From Deltaproteobacteria bacterium (GTDB lineage: Bacteria; Myxococcota; XYA12-FULL-58-9; JAFGEK01), in contig JAFGEK010000200.1 in NCBI GenBank assembly GCA_016931625.1, positions 1 to 64,000 of the forward strand: a stretch of DNA of 64,000 bases. Direction: 5' to 3'. Numbering within the stretch: the stretch's first letter is position 1; each line of letters opens with the position of its first letter. Shown here piece by piece: positions 51,981 through 60,386 of the stretch. The position numbers were made by a program, and so were the translations under genes. The notes beneath the pieces are model-generated. The model made no database searches, was not told where the DNA came from, and worked only from the letters and a program-made list of their open reading frames with translations.

Positions 51981-53477
51981 TTATTTGGTGCTTACTTCAC
52001 CAAACTCCGTGGTTCGTACCCTGTTAATGACACTGGCAAAAGCAACATTATCTCTGGGTATGCGAATGGTTGTAACGCCGTGGTCATATAAAGTGCCAAC
52101 TAATAATAATATTTCATTATTGGTAGAAATATTAGCCAATGCTAGTGGACGCAGACCAATATAATTTTCGGCTGTTTGAGAACCATGAATTTGCGCAACT
52201 GAAATTAATGCTCCTCTAATAGTAGCAATTATGTCAATTTGATTAGCGGTGAAAGAAGTTAATGCAATATATTCAATTTCTTCATTAGTAGAGCCTAAAG
52301 GATTATTTCCAGTGAAATTAATTAAATTTGTTGGGGTACCCATCAGTGGAAGAACCTGTGTTATCGTGTAATTAGGTTCTAGTACATATGAATAACTGTA
52401 ATCATCGATAATTGCACGACTAGTTAGGCTGGTATCTAATGCTATTAAATTATCTTGACTGTTGGTGGCAACATAAGCGTGGCTGCCATCTGGGGAAAAA
52501 ATAATGCCCCCGGCGTCATATCCGCCAATCTCCGCAGCTAAATCATGAATAGTGCGGCGCACCGTACCATCAGGAGCGATGGTTACCGCAAATATCGAAG
52601 CATATTCAGAATAAGTACTATAAAATCGGCTAGATGCTGCTATATAAGTATCACAACCTGGCTCTGACAAATTGCATCCAGCAACAGGCGGACGAATAGC
52701 AAGCGATCCTACTCCTGCTTCACCTAAAATGATTGCGTGCTCAGGGATCAAAAAGGCATCAGTTTCATTAGCCTGATTATTAATATTAAAAATTAATAAC
52801 CTATTAAGTGATTCACTTAAATGACTGACAAAACTAACTGCTAGTTTACTTTGACCACTATTGTGGTCAACATAAGTGGCCAAAGCATATGGATCGATAA
52901 AATTATCTTTATTCATTTCTTCATTAAATTTTGCAATATTTGTTTCATCATCAAGTGCATAGAGATGCTGACGATCACAATCGGTATGACGTTCGTTAGA
53001 ATCTAGTCCTTCGACTGCATCAGGATTGCCACAAGAAATATTTAGCTCATCATTAACTTTAGTAATTTCTATTATACTAATAAGGTATGAACCACGATGA
53101 CCAATAAATGCCAATATCCGCCCGTTGTCTGATAATGATTGCGTAGTATCTAACGCGATAGGACCACCAATAGCCGGTATATTAAGCTGCTTGATCACAG
53201 CATCGGCTGGCTTTTGCGCATTTAGCAATGATGCAACACTAACCAATGAAAGCCACCCAGAGCCAAATCGCCGGTCAAAATTGGCGTTTGAAACTAACGC
53301 CATATCCTGACCTATGCCGGTAATTGAACTAGGTAATGGCGCGATAGCTGTCGGAAAATAAAAAGCACCTTTGGGTGGTAAAACTACCCCAAGTTCAGTA
53401 TCAGCACATCCGCCAATCATAAATAGAGCCGCGTAAAACGCTAAACTCTGGCTGCGAAACATGAAACCAAATACCAT
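51981..53477 (-). CDS. propeller-type lipoprotein
   Basis: About 498 residues from the ATG at 53477 (AAGG eight bases upstream); an in-frame ATG at 53522 lacks a ribosome-binding site. The signal peptide ends FYAALFMIGGC, a good lipobox. The mature part has repeated strand blocks such as GRILAFIGHRGSYLISIIEI and IIFSPDGSHAYVATNSQDNL, typical of YVTN/YncE-like propellers, and 5-6 cysteines. It is upstream of the 755-residue lipoprotein, probably co-transcribed. Unrecognised function. Confidence 0.75.
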   Translation of the reverse strand: MVFGFMFRSQSLAFYAALFMIGGCADTELGVVLPPKGAFYFPTAIAPLPSSITGIGQDMALVSNANFDRRFGSGWLSLVSVASLLNAQKPADAVIKQLNIPAIGGPIALDTTQSLSDNGRILAFIGHRGSYLISIIEITKVNDELNISCGNPDAVEGLDSNERHTDCDRQHLYALDDETNIAKFNEEMNKDNFIDPYALATYVDHNSGQSKLAVSFVSHLSESLNRLLIFNINNQANETDAFLIPEHAIILGEAGVGSLAIRPPVAGCNLSEPGCDTYIAASSRFYSTYSEYASIFAVTIAPDGTVRRTIHDLAAEIGGYDAGGIIFSPDGSHAYVATNSQDNLIALDTSLTSRAIIDDYSYSYVLEPNYTITQVLPLMGTPTNLINFTGNNPLGSTNEEIEYIALTSFTANQIDIIATIRGALISVAQIHGSQTAENYIGLRPLALANISTNNEILLLVGTLYDHGVTTIRIPRDNVAFASVINRVRTTEFGEVSTK

Positions 53478-53573
53478 GGTGGCAGCCTTGTAATAGTTCT
53501 GAGGCTGAACGACAAGCATCATAGCAAAAGTTTCTTAATTAAAAATTAATTAATCAATATGATTTTTAACTAG

Positions 53574-54695
53574 TTATTTTAAATGCAAACCTTGATCGCT
53601 TAATAAGCTAATAAAATTGCTTTTAAAACTATCACGGTCAAAATTTCTAGCATGTTTTTGAAGAATTTCAGATACATAAGAGCCAGAAGCTCGCAAGGTA
53701 AAAAACTTATCTACTGCATTAGAAAGGCTTTCTAATGTTTGTTCATTGAAAAGCACGCCAGTTGCCAAAGGCCCATCGGCAATCACTGTTTCACTACTAC
53801 CACCGCTACCATAAGCAATTACCGGGCAACCTGCTGCCATGGCTTCAACCGGAATAATACCAAAATCTTCTTCACCAGGAAAAAGCAATGCTTCAGCACT
53901 AGCATATACATTACGTAATTCTGCTAAGCTTAACGATTTAACAAAACGAATATTTGAAGTTGCTATTTGTTTTAATTTATTTAGTTCCGGTCCATCTCCA
54001 ATAACCGTAAGGTTAAATCCACGTTTACTGCACAATGAAACAGCTAAATCAATACGTTTATATGGAACCAATGCTCCAACGACAATAAATCCACTACGTG
54101 ACTCAGCTGGTTGATTTGTAGAAAAATAATCAATATCTACAGGAGGATATATAACTTTTACAGAAAGATTCCACACTCTTTTAATGCGATTTTTTACAAA
54201 TTCTGAATTCGCAATAATTATTTGGCCTTGATGAGATGTGCGAATATCCCAACGCCTTAAAAACTTAGCCAATATATGCGCCATCGGATTGGTAATTGCA
54301 GTGAACGGCAGCGCTGCTAAGTAATGAGGCATTTGGTCCCAAATATAACGCATTGGCGAATGTACATAGGCAATATGCACTTGATCTTTATTTGTGTGAA
54401 CAGCTTTAGCGACACAGTGGCTAGTTGAAATAACCAAATCAAATTTACTAAGATTAAAACTCGCAATTGCTGCTGGGAAAAGCGGTAGATATTGGCGAAA
54501 ACGTCGTGGCGCTAAAGGCAGTTTTTGGATCCAACTTGTATGTATCTTATGTGCAGCAAGTTCTGGGTGTATCAGTTTTTTTCTGCAAACTAACGTAAAT
54601 ATAGGTGCTTGTGGGAATAATCGCGCTATTTCAAGTAGTACTTGCTCTCCCCCTCTATGGGCAACAAGCCAATCGTGAACCAACGCAACTTTCAT
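53574..54695 (-). CDS. family 4 glycosyltransferase
   Basis: 373 residues, GT-B fold. N-terminal VALVHDWLVAHRGGEQVL (glycine-rich acceptor loop), the middle VIYPPVDIDYFSTN and GFIVVGALVPYKRIDLAV, and the donor-binding ALLFPGEEDFGIIPVEAMAAG (E-x7-E; ~265-285) are the GT4 hallmarks. It transfers a sugar from a nucleotide donor to an unknown acceptor, probably an envelope glycan. No other glycan genes adjoin. It is divergent from the PKD lipoprotein, 47 bases apart. Confidence 0.88.
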   Translation of the reverse strand: MKVALVHDWLVAHRGGEQVLLEIARLFPQAPIFTLVCRKKLIHPELAAHKIHTSWIQKLPLAPRRFRQYLPLFPAAIASFNLSKFDLVISTSHCVAKAVHTNKDQVHIAYVHSPMRYIWDQMPHYLAALPFTAITNPMAHILAKFLRRWDIRTSHQGQIIIANSEFVKNRIKRVWNLSVKVIYPPVDIDYFSTNQPAESRSGFIVVGALVPYKRIDLAVSLCSKRGFNLTVIGDGPELNKLKQIATSNIRFVKSLSLAELRNVYASAEALLFPGEEDFGIIPVEAMAAGCPVIAYGSGGSSETVIADGPLATGVLFNEQTLESLSNAVDKFFTLRASGSYVSEILQKHARNFDRDSFKSNFISLLSDQGLHLK

Positions 54696-54742
54696 AAAAA
54701 CTCATTAAACAATATGCAGTATCTTGGCCAGAAAGAAACCGC

Positions 54743-55231
54743 ATGCTAGTTTTTCTAAATATGTTTTACAAAACATCATCACCTTGCTGGGCTTATTTTA
54801 TAATTGCTGGTTTATTGCAAAGTTGTATTACTGCCGAGGACCCAAATACACCAAACCAACCGCACTTACCAATTGCCTGTTTACGTGTGCCAGTTATTGC
54901 TGCAGTAGATAAACCGATTGTTATTGATGCAAGTAGCTCTAAATACACTACTAGTTCAGGTATTACTTATATTTTTGAATTTGGAGATGGAACATCACCT
55001 TTACGTTCTAATGAGCCGTTAGTTCGACATATTTTTACACATGAAGGTCTATATACTATTATTGTTAGAGTCGTAGATTTCAGTGGTGCGCAAGTCGTAG
55101 CTCTTCAAGATATATCAGTTTTAAATGATTTGCCTGATCCACCAGATTACTGCAAACAAGATAATGATTGCCTCATTGGTGATGAATGTGAAGATGGTAT
55201 TTGCTATAGCGTTGGTGGCGCTGTTGAGTGA
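54743..55231 (+). CDS. PKD-domain lipoprotein
   Basis: 162 residues. The signal peptide ends at YFIIAGLLQSC (lipobox). A PKD-like domain covers ~50-130: VIDASSSKYT, YIFEFGDGTSP and VRHIFTHEGLYTIIVRVVD. The tail is cysteine-rich (DYCKQDNDCLIGDECEDGIC), like the short disulfide repeats in the 24586 lipoprotein. Surface location is inferred. Its stop at 55231 abuts the Nudix gene stop on the opposite strand. Confidence 0.75.
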   Translation: MLVFLNMFYKTSSPCWAYFIIAGLLQSCITAEDPNTPNQPHLPIACLRVPVIAAVDKPIVIDASSSKYTTSSGITYIFEFGDGTSPLRSNEPLVRHIFTHEGLYTIIVRVVDFSGAQVVALQDISVLNDLPDPPDYCKQDNDCLIGDECEDGICYSVGGAVE

Positions 55232-55633
55232 TTATTTTACTTTAGAAAAAAGCAATGCGTGCATAGATTTTTGATCTGCAGGAGTAAACTCATAAGCACT
55301 AAATTCGTTAGAACCGACCCAACGAAACTCACGAATATTAATAACTTGTGGTTCAGCATTACCAATATGACAACGATAAAGATGCAATTCAACAATGAAA
55401 CCATCATACTCGCGTTCAGTAGAAGATAAGTGTTCTTCTACGCTTGCCTCTAAACCTAGTCGTTCTTTTAATTCACGTTTAAGGGCTACGTAATCACTTT
55501 CGCCTGGTTCAACTTTGCCACCTGGAAATTCCCATAATAATGGCAAAACAGCCTTTTGTTGGCGTTGGGTAATTAGATATCGACCGTTTCTGATTATCGC
55601 TGCGCTCACAACACGGATACGCTGTTTGACCAC
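55232..55633 (-). CDS. MutT/Nudix hydrolase
   Basis: Probably a (d)NTP pyrophosphohydrolase of the 8-oxo-dGTPase type. I use the GTG at 55633, which has TAGGAG seven bases upstream and gives 133 residues starting with KQRIRVVSAAIIRNGRYLI. An ATG at 55663 is further from that site. The Nudix box runs from GGKVEPGES to RELKERLGL; the usual R-E-x2-E-E has become R-E-x2-E-R, so one metal-ligand glutamate is missing (the second Glu of EE). Proline-tryptophan-glutamate LLWEFPGGK is as in MutT. Activity is uncertain. Confidence 0.85.
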   Translation of the reverse strand: MVKQRIRVVSAAIIRNGRYLITQRQQKAVLPLLWEFPGGKVEPGESDYVALKRELKERLGLEASVEEHLSSTEREYDGFIVELHLYRCHIGNAEPQVINIREFRWVGSNEFSAYEFTPADQKSMHALLFSKVK

Positions 55634-55839
55634 GACACAGCTCCTACAGGCAAAACGCGACACTCAATACATATTAAAAGAAGTTTTGTCATACCAAATA
55701 CATCAAGCTAACTAAATTGACAAAAACTCTTATTTATAATCGGCAAGATATTAACTCAATAATTGGTGTTGATGCAAAACCTTTTAAATATAAAGTATGC
55801 TGCGATTAAACTTTTCAAGTCGCACGCACAACAATAGCA

Positions 55840-57108
55840 CTACTTGAATATTAGTTTAGTCTTTCGTCTTAAGAATGTGTAGAGGTAACCATTTTCTGAA
55901 ATTAAAGCTAGGGTATCGTTTTCCCAGATTACGTCATTAGCCATACGAGCGCCAAAAGCGGCAGCTTGTAAAGGACGACCGGTTTGAGCATTTAGCACCA
56001 CTAGCCCATTGTCACCACCAGCAAATGCCAATAAATTTTCACGAGTAACCATTCGAGTAACAAGGCCTGAATCTAATTTTGTGCGATATACCAACTCACC
56101 ATCTTTAAGTTTAAAAGCCCAAACAAAACCATTGCCATTACCAGCAATTATATTTTTACCACTAATGATAATACTTCTAATGGCAGGTATATCTCGTTGC
56201 CAGATGGTCTGACCATCACTTGGATTTAATGCAAATAATCCATCTTCATATGAAGCTACAAAAAGTTTTCCATCAGCTATGATTGGATCTGCATCAGCAT
56301 CTAAAAAACCTTCGCCCCGCAAAGATAACGAACGCATCCAATGCTGATTACCATCTTTTAGGGCATAAGATGCTACATAACCATCAGAGAAACCTGCATA
56401 AATAGTATCGTCAACAACCAGTGGGCATGCATGCCCAACAATACTAATAGTGTTTTGCGGTGGACGACCAGTTGCCCATAAAATATCGCCTTTAAAAATA
56501 TCAAGAGCAACAATACGATTGGTAGCAGTAGCTAATATCAGTTTTGTACCTGCAACTACTCCCGAAGCCCTAACATCACCACCAACGTCAGTTTTCCAAA
56601 TCAAAGTTCCATTTGCCGCATTTACCGCTAAAACGTTGCCATCGCGGCTACCTAACACTGCAAGCTGACGATCGGTAAATGAAGCTAAATTTATCGTTGA
56701 GTCGGATGGATTTTTAATCTGAATCGTAGCTACAGCTGATGACCTCAATGAAACCAAAGGCACATCAACCAAGGTAACCGTAGATTCAAAGGGTATCCCG
56801 TATTTATAAACCCAAGAGATTTCACCGGTATCAAGATTTCTTGCTTCAATATTGCCATCGCCAGTACCCAAAATAACTAAGCCGTAGCGATGAGAAACTG
56901 CTGGTCGACCAAAACTAACAATAGATTTGCGAGCAAAACCGGTACGGACAACAGGTACCCGCCATTGCAATGAAAATATCGCCTTTTTCGATGGACGAAT
57001 TTTAATAGCTGAACCATCAAGTTGTTCAGTTAGTTGAGCATCGTTTACAGCTATTGGTGGCCGTAACAATGCAGCTGCAAAAGTTAGTGCTGTAAAAAGT
57101 TGGCTCAC
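55840..57108 (-). CDS. bamB: BamB-like PQQ-type beta-propeller
   Basis: 422 residues. The N-terminal hydrophobic segment (LFTALTFAAALLRPP) suggests export; there is no clear lipobox. Seven or eight repeats of the PQQ-blade type follow, e.g. GNIEARNLDTGEISWVYKYG, AVNAANGTLIWKTDVGG, ALDIFKGDILWA, ALNPSDGQTIWQRDI. E. coli BamB is the lipoprotein of the outer-membrane barrel assembly machine. It overlaps the upstream YfgM-like gene by four bases, the same order as in E. coli yfgM-bamB-der; der is 3 kb away here. Confidence 0.8.
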   Translation of the reverse strand: MSQLFTALTFAAALLRPPIAVNDAQLTEQLDGSAIKIRPSKKAIFSLQWRVPVVRTGFARKSIVSFGRPAVSHRYGLVILGTGDGNIEARNLDTGEISWVYKYGIPFESTVTLVDVPLVSLRSSAVATIQIKNPSDSTINLASFTDRQLAVLGSRDGNVLAVNAANGTLIWKTDVGGDVRASGVVAGTKLILATATNRIVALDIFKGDILWATGRPPQNTISIVGHACPLVVDDTIYAGFSDGYVASYALKDGNQHWMRSLSLRGEGFLDADADPIIADGKLFVASYEDGLFALNPSDGQTIWQRDIPAIRSIIISGKNIIAGNGNGFVWAFKLKDGELVYRTKLDSGLVTRMVTRENLLAFAGGDNGLVVLNAQTGRPLQAAAFGARMANDVIWENDTLALISENGYLYTFLRRKTKLIFK

Positions 57109-57905
57109 GGTTCGGTCTTAGTTTCTTCGACAGTTTTTTTACCTTCTTCAAGTGAAGCATCTGCAGTTTCAGGATGACCTATTTTGGCGTAAAGTTCTTG
57201 AACTTTGGTCGAAAATGAAGAGTTGGGATACTCTTTTTCTATGCGAGCTAAAAGATTGCGCGCTTCTTTTATTTCATTTTTTTCAGCATGCAACCGCGCT
57301 AGTTGAAATAGTGCATGGTCTGCATAAAAATGCTTACTAGTACCCGTCAAATGCTGCCAAATTTTTAAAGCACCATCAATATCGCCTTTTTGCTCAAGTA
57401 AATATGCGCTGCGTTCGATAGCTAAAAAATATAAATTATCATTAGGTGTTAAGCTATTAACGAGTGTTTGTAGAATATTTAATGCTTTGTCTTGCTCACC
57501 AAGCTCAATATCGAGATCAGCTATGTAAAAACGTGCCATTTGTGCCACACCACTTGTGCCAAAGTTATCAACAACTTTTATAAAGGCGCTACGAGCACTT
57601 TGAGCACGATCTTCTTTTGATGCAAAAGTTGGAGGAGTGGCTGTAGGATCGGCTTTCTCTGCATTTTCAGCTATAGCTGCGTCTTTTATTTCAATGGCTT
57701 GCTTATATAACTTTGAAACTTCAAGGCGTTGACTATTAAGAAACTCGATACCTATCCAAACACCGACTATTGCTAAAATGACCAATAAAATCGGTATGAT
57801 AACAGCCAAACGGTGGTTTCGCATCCACTTAAAGCTGCGATTAGCAGTAGCTAGGAATGCATCGTCTTTTTTAAGCAATTGCTTGCGAGTTTTTTTCTCT
57901 GCCAC
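57105..57905 (-). CDS. YfgM-like inner-membrane TPR protein
   Basis: 266 residues. A cytoplasmic basic start and a single membrane helix (RLAVIIPILLVILAIVGVWI, ~32-52) are followed by TPR-like helices (QMARFYIADLDIELGEQDKA, ADHALFQLARLHAEKNEIKE, LLARIEKEYPNSSF). This is the topology of YfgM, which couples SecYEG to periplasmic chaperones. The start is a GTG at 57905, with GGAGG about nine bases upstream. Coupled to bamB. Confidence 0.82.
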   Translation of the reverse strand: MAEKKTRKQLLKKDDAFLATANRSFKWMRNHRLAVIIPILLVILAIVGVWIGIEFLNSQRLEVSKLYKQAIEIKDAAIAENAEKADPTATPPTFASKEDRAQSARSAFIKVVDNFGTSGVAQMARFYIADLDIELGEQDKALNILQTLVNSLTPNDNLYFLAIERSAYLLEQKGDIDGALKIWQHLTGTSKHFYADHALFQLARLHAEKNEIKEARNLLARIEKEYPNSSFSTKVQELYAKIGHPETADASLEEGKKTVEETKTEP

Positions 57906-58163
57906 CTTTAAAACCCTCCAAGGCTTTGTTTTTCAGAGCATATTCATTTTTTAATAAAAACGTCTCTTACTGCAATGGGACCATGAATGGCAACGCGGTT
58001 CACATAAGTTCTTGCTAAATACAGATCACGAAATTACTTTCCCTATGGGTAGATAGTGGTATAGGGAACAGTCATAAAATTGACTAGCTCGCTTTTGGTA
58101 GCTTTAAAACTACCAAGGTTGTTTAATAAGCGATTCCTGGCTGCCTTTTTTTGTTTTGTATTT
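57906..58163. other. divergent gap between yfgM and rng with two hairpins
   Basis: TTCCCTAT (58039-58046) pairs with ATAGGGAA (58061-58068) across 14 bases. TTGGTAG (58095-58101) pairs with CTACCAA (58110-58116) across 8 bases. The rest is AT-rich and includes a 7-T run at 58145-58152. These may belong to promoter/leader regions of either gene. No open frame is credible. Confidence 0.45.
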
Positions 58164-58164
58164 T

Positions 58165-58258
58165 AGGCGCTGGCTCGCTTTAGCGTAATGTGCTCAATGA
58201 GGGGAGCACATTAGCGCAAAAAATCTTTTAGTAAGCGAGCCCTAACGCTAGCGCGCCT
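58165..58258 (+). ncRNA. structured 5' leader of rng (putative cis-regulatory RNA)
   Basis: A nested hairpin ends just before rng. From outside in: AGGCGC (58165-58170) with GCGCGCCT (58251-58258), GGCTCGCTT (58172-58180) with TAAGCGAGCC (58232-58241), and TAATGTGCTC (58186-58195) with GAGCACATTA (58204-58213), which is a perfect 10-bp stem with an 8-base loop. The downstream SD GAAGGAG also has a CTCC just before the ATG that could pair with GGAG. In E. coli, rne is autoregulated by hairpins in its 5' UTR; a similar control here is inference. Confidence 0.6.
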
Positions 58259-58285
58259 ATAGTGAAGGAGCGCCGAGACGACTCC

Positions 58286-60373
58286 ATGACCCGTAAAATG
58301 ATCGTTAATGCTATCGATCCAGAAGAGATCCGAATCGCCATCTTAAACCAGGGAATTTTAGAAGATTTTGACATTGAATCTAGAGGTGTCGAAAAAAACA
58401 AGGGCAATATTTATAAAGCTGTTGTTGCTGCGGTTGAACCTTCTTTAAATGCTGCATTTATTGATTATGGCGTAGATAAACAGGGTTTTTTAACTGCAAA
58501 TGATGTTGACCCACGTCTTTACACTAATGAAGTCGAAGAAAAATCTTTTCGTATTAATGAATTGTTAAAACCTAAACAAAATATTCTCGTACAGGTAACT
58601 AAAGATGAGGTTAATCAGAAAGGCGCCGTACTCACAACCTACCTATCACTTGCTGGAAGATATGCAGTACTAATGCCTGGCTCAGAGCGCCATGGCATTT
58701 CTCGAAAAATTGAAGATGATGAAACTCGCAGACGTATGCGTGAAGCTGCCGCAATGCTTGATGTGCCAGATAATATGGGTGTCATCGTTCGCACGGCTGG
58801 CAAAGATCGCTCTCGCGAAGAATTAAATCGTGACCTCCAAATTCTTTTACGTTTATGGGGAAATATTAAATTAGAAGTAGAGAAAGCCTCAGCGCCAGCT
58901 TTAATTTTTAAAGAACAAGATGTAGTTATTCGAGCACTACGTGATTACTACCGAGACGATATCGATGAAATTGTGCTTGATAATGATGAAGCTTTTGACC
59001 GGGCTGATGAATATATGCACCTGGTTATGCCTGATAAAAAAAGTGTATTATCACGCTATGTTGAACGACGACCAATTTTTCACCACTACCGTATCGAGGA
59101 GCAACTTGAAGCACTTTATGCTTCAAAAGTCACCCTGCCCTCTGGTGGATCCCTAGTCATTGAATCAACAGAAGCTTTAGTATCGATTGATGTAAATAGC
59201 GGCAAACAAAAACTTGGCGCCCAAGAAGAAACTGCCTTCCAAACTAATATTGAAGCAGCTCGTGAAATCGCTAGACAAATTCGCTTGCGTGATCTTGGCG
59301 GAATAATAGTTATCGATTTTATTGATATGAACTCTCGAAGACACGAGCAGCGTGTTGAGCGAGTAATTAAAACTACTCTAGCTGACGATAAAGCACGTAT
59401 TAAAGTTGGTCGCATCTCTCCGAATGGTACTTTAGAACTAACTCGTCAGCGTATTCGTAGTGCTTTAGAAGTCAATATTTTTAGGCCCTGCGATGTTTGC
59501 CATGGTACAGGTCATATACTTAAACCTGAAGCGCATGCTGTCGCCATTTTAAGAAAACTACGTGATCGAGCAGCTCGTGGTGATTTAAAAACGGCAAAAG
59601 TCAATATAGAACCTACAGCAGCGAATGTTATTCGCACTGATAAATGGGCGGCTCTGCAAGAAATTGAACAGAATTACAATGTTAGTATTGATATCGTAGT
59701 TGAACATAGCTACCAACCAGGCCAAGAAGACTTTACTTTTGAAACAGATCCAAATGTAACACCAATTCCTATTGAAGAGCCTAACTTCGGTCCTGCACCC
59801 CGTTTCATAGATGATGATGAAGATGGCTATGCAGATAATGAAGATAATGAAGATGATATCGATGAAGAGCTCGATGATTATGAAATTTGGTGCGAAGCAA
59901 GCAGAGAGGAGCAAATGGTGTATACACATAGCAATAATCGCGGCCACCGTCGCGATGCACACAATCGCAACAGAGATCGCAGCAGTGGCAGACTAACGAC
60001 ATCACGCAACAGTAAAGCGGCAAGCGATTTATTAGTTGGTGCTGATTTAACCACTGGGCTGCCTTCCTTTGAATTAATCGATCCTAGCGAATTGGGATTT
60101 GGTCCAGAAGGTCAACGAAATTCACACTATAGCCGACGTCAAAATAGCCGGGATGAAGATCGACATCGTCGTGGTCGTCGTGGCGGCAAGCGTAGACATC
60201 GTCCCTATGAAGACGGCACAGAAACAAAAACATCAAGAACATACAGAAATGCGCGTTCATCAAATATCAAGAAATCTAACAATGTTCGTGGTGCAACTAA
60301 TAAAGTCGCAACAGCTACTACCCCAAAAAAGAAAAGTTTGCTATCGCGTCTAGCTTTTTGGCGTAAAGATTAG
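58286..60373 (+). CDS. rng: ribonuclease E/G
   Basis: Endoribonuclease for mRNA decay and rRNA processing. I prefer the ATG at 58286 (MTRKMIVNAIDPEEIRIAIL) over an in-frame GTG at 58262, which sits on the GAAGGAG; ~695 residues. An S1-like domain is at ~30-115 (IYKAVVAAVEPSLNAAFIDYG), catalytic aspartates in SIDVNSGKQ (~300) and IDFIDMNSRR (~345), and the Zn-link CDVCHGTG (~405). The C-terminal ~200 residues are acidic then Arg/His-rich and probably disordered, longer than RNase G and shorter than RNase E; they may bind RNA or partners. Convergent with der, stops 9 bases apart. Confidence 0.94.
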   Translation: MTRKMIVNAIDPEEIRIAILNQGILEDFDIESRGVEKNKGNIYKAVVAAVEPSLNAAFIDYGVDKQGFLTANDVDPRLYTNEVEEKSFRINELLKPKQNILVQVTKDEVNQKGAVLTTYLSLAGRYAVLMPGSERHGISRKIEDDETRRRMREAAAMLDVPDNMGVIVRTAGKDRSREELNRDLQILLRLWGNIKLEVEKASAPALIFKEQDVVIRALRDYYRDDIDEIVLDNDEAFDRADEYMHLVMPDKKSVLSRYVERRPIFHHYRIEEQLEALYASKVTLPSGGSLVIESTEALVSIDVNSGKQKLGAQEETAFQTNIEAAREIARQIRLRDLGGIIVIDFIDMNSRRHEQRVERVIKTTLADDKARIKVGRISPNGTLELTRQRIRSALEVNIFRPCDVCHGTGHILKPEAHAVAILRKLRDRAARGDLKTAKVNIEPTAANVIRTDKWAALQEIEQNYNVSIDIVVEHSYQPGQEDFTFETDPNVTPIPIEEPNFGPAPRFIDDDEDGYADNEDNEDDIDEELDDYEIWCEASREEQMVYTHSNNRGHRRDAHNRNRDRSSGRLTTSRNSKAASDLLVGADLTTGLPSFELIDPSELGFGPEGQRNSHYSRRQNSRDEDRHRRGRRGGKRRHRPYEDGTETKTSRTYRNARSSNIKKSNNVRGATNKVATATTPKKKSLLSRLAFWRKD

Positions 60374-60386
60374 GTGATGTCCCTAA
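60370..60386. repeat. TTAGGG-type palindrome spanning the rng and der stop codons
   Basis: TTAGGTGATGTCCCTAA matches the reverse complement of the 138-154 motif at 15 of 17 positions. Its left TAG is the rng stop and its right CTA is the der stop on the other strand, so it may work as a two-way end signal. Confidence 0.55.

Noticed and set aside
59585-60023. Minus- and plus-strand open frames within the 3' half of rng
   Set aside because: They arise from the low-complexity acidic and Arg/His-rich codons of rng, have no ribosome-binding site and show repetitive composition.
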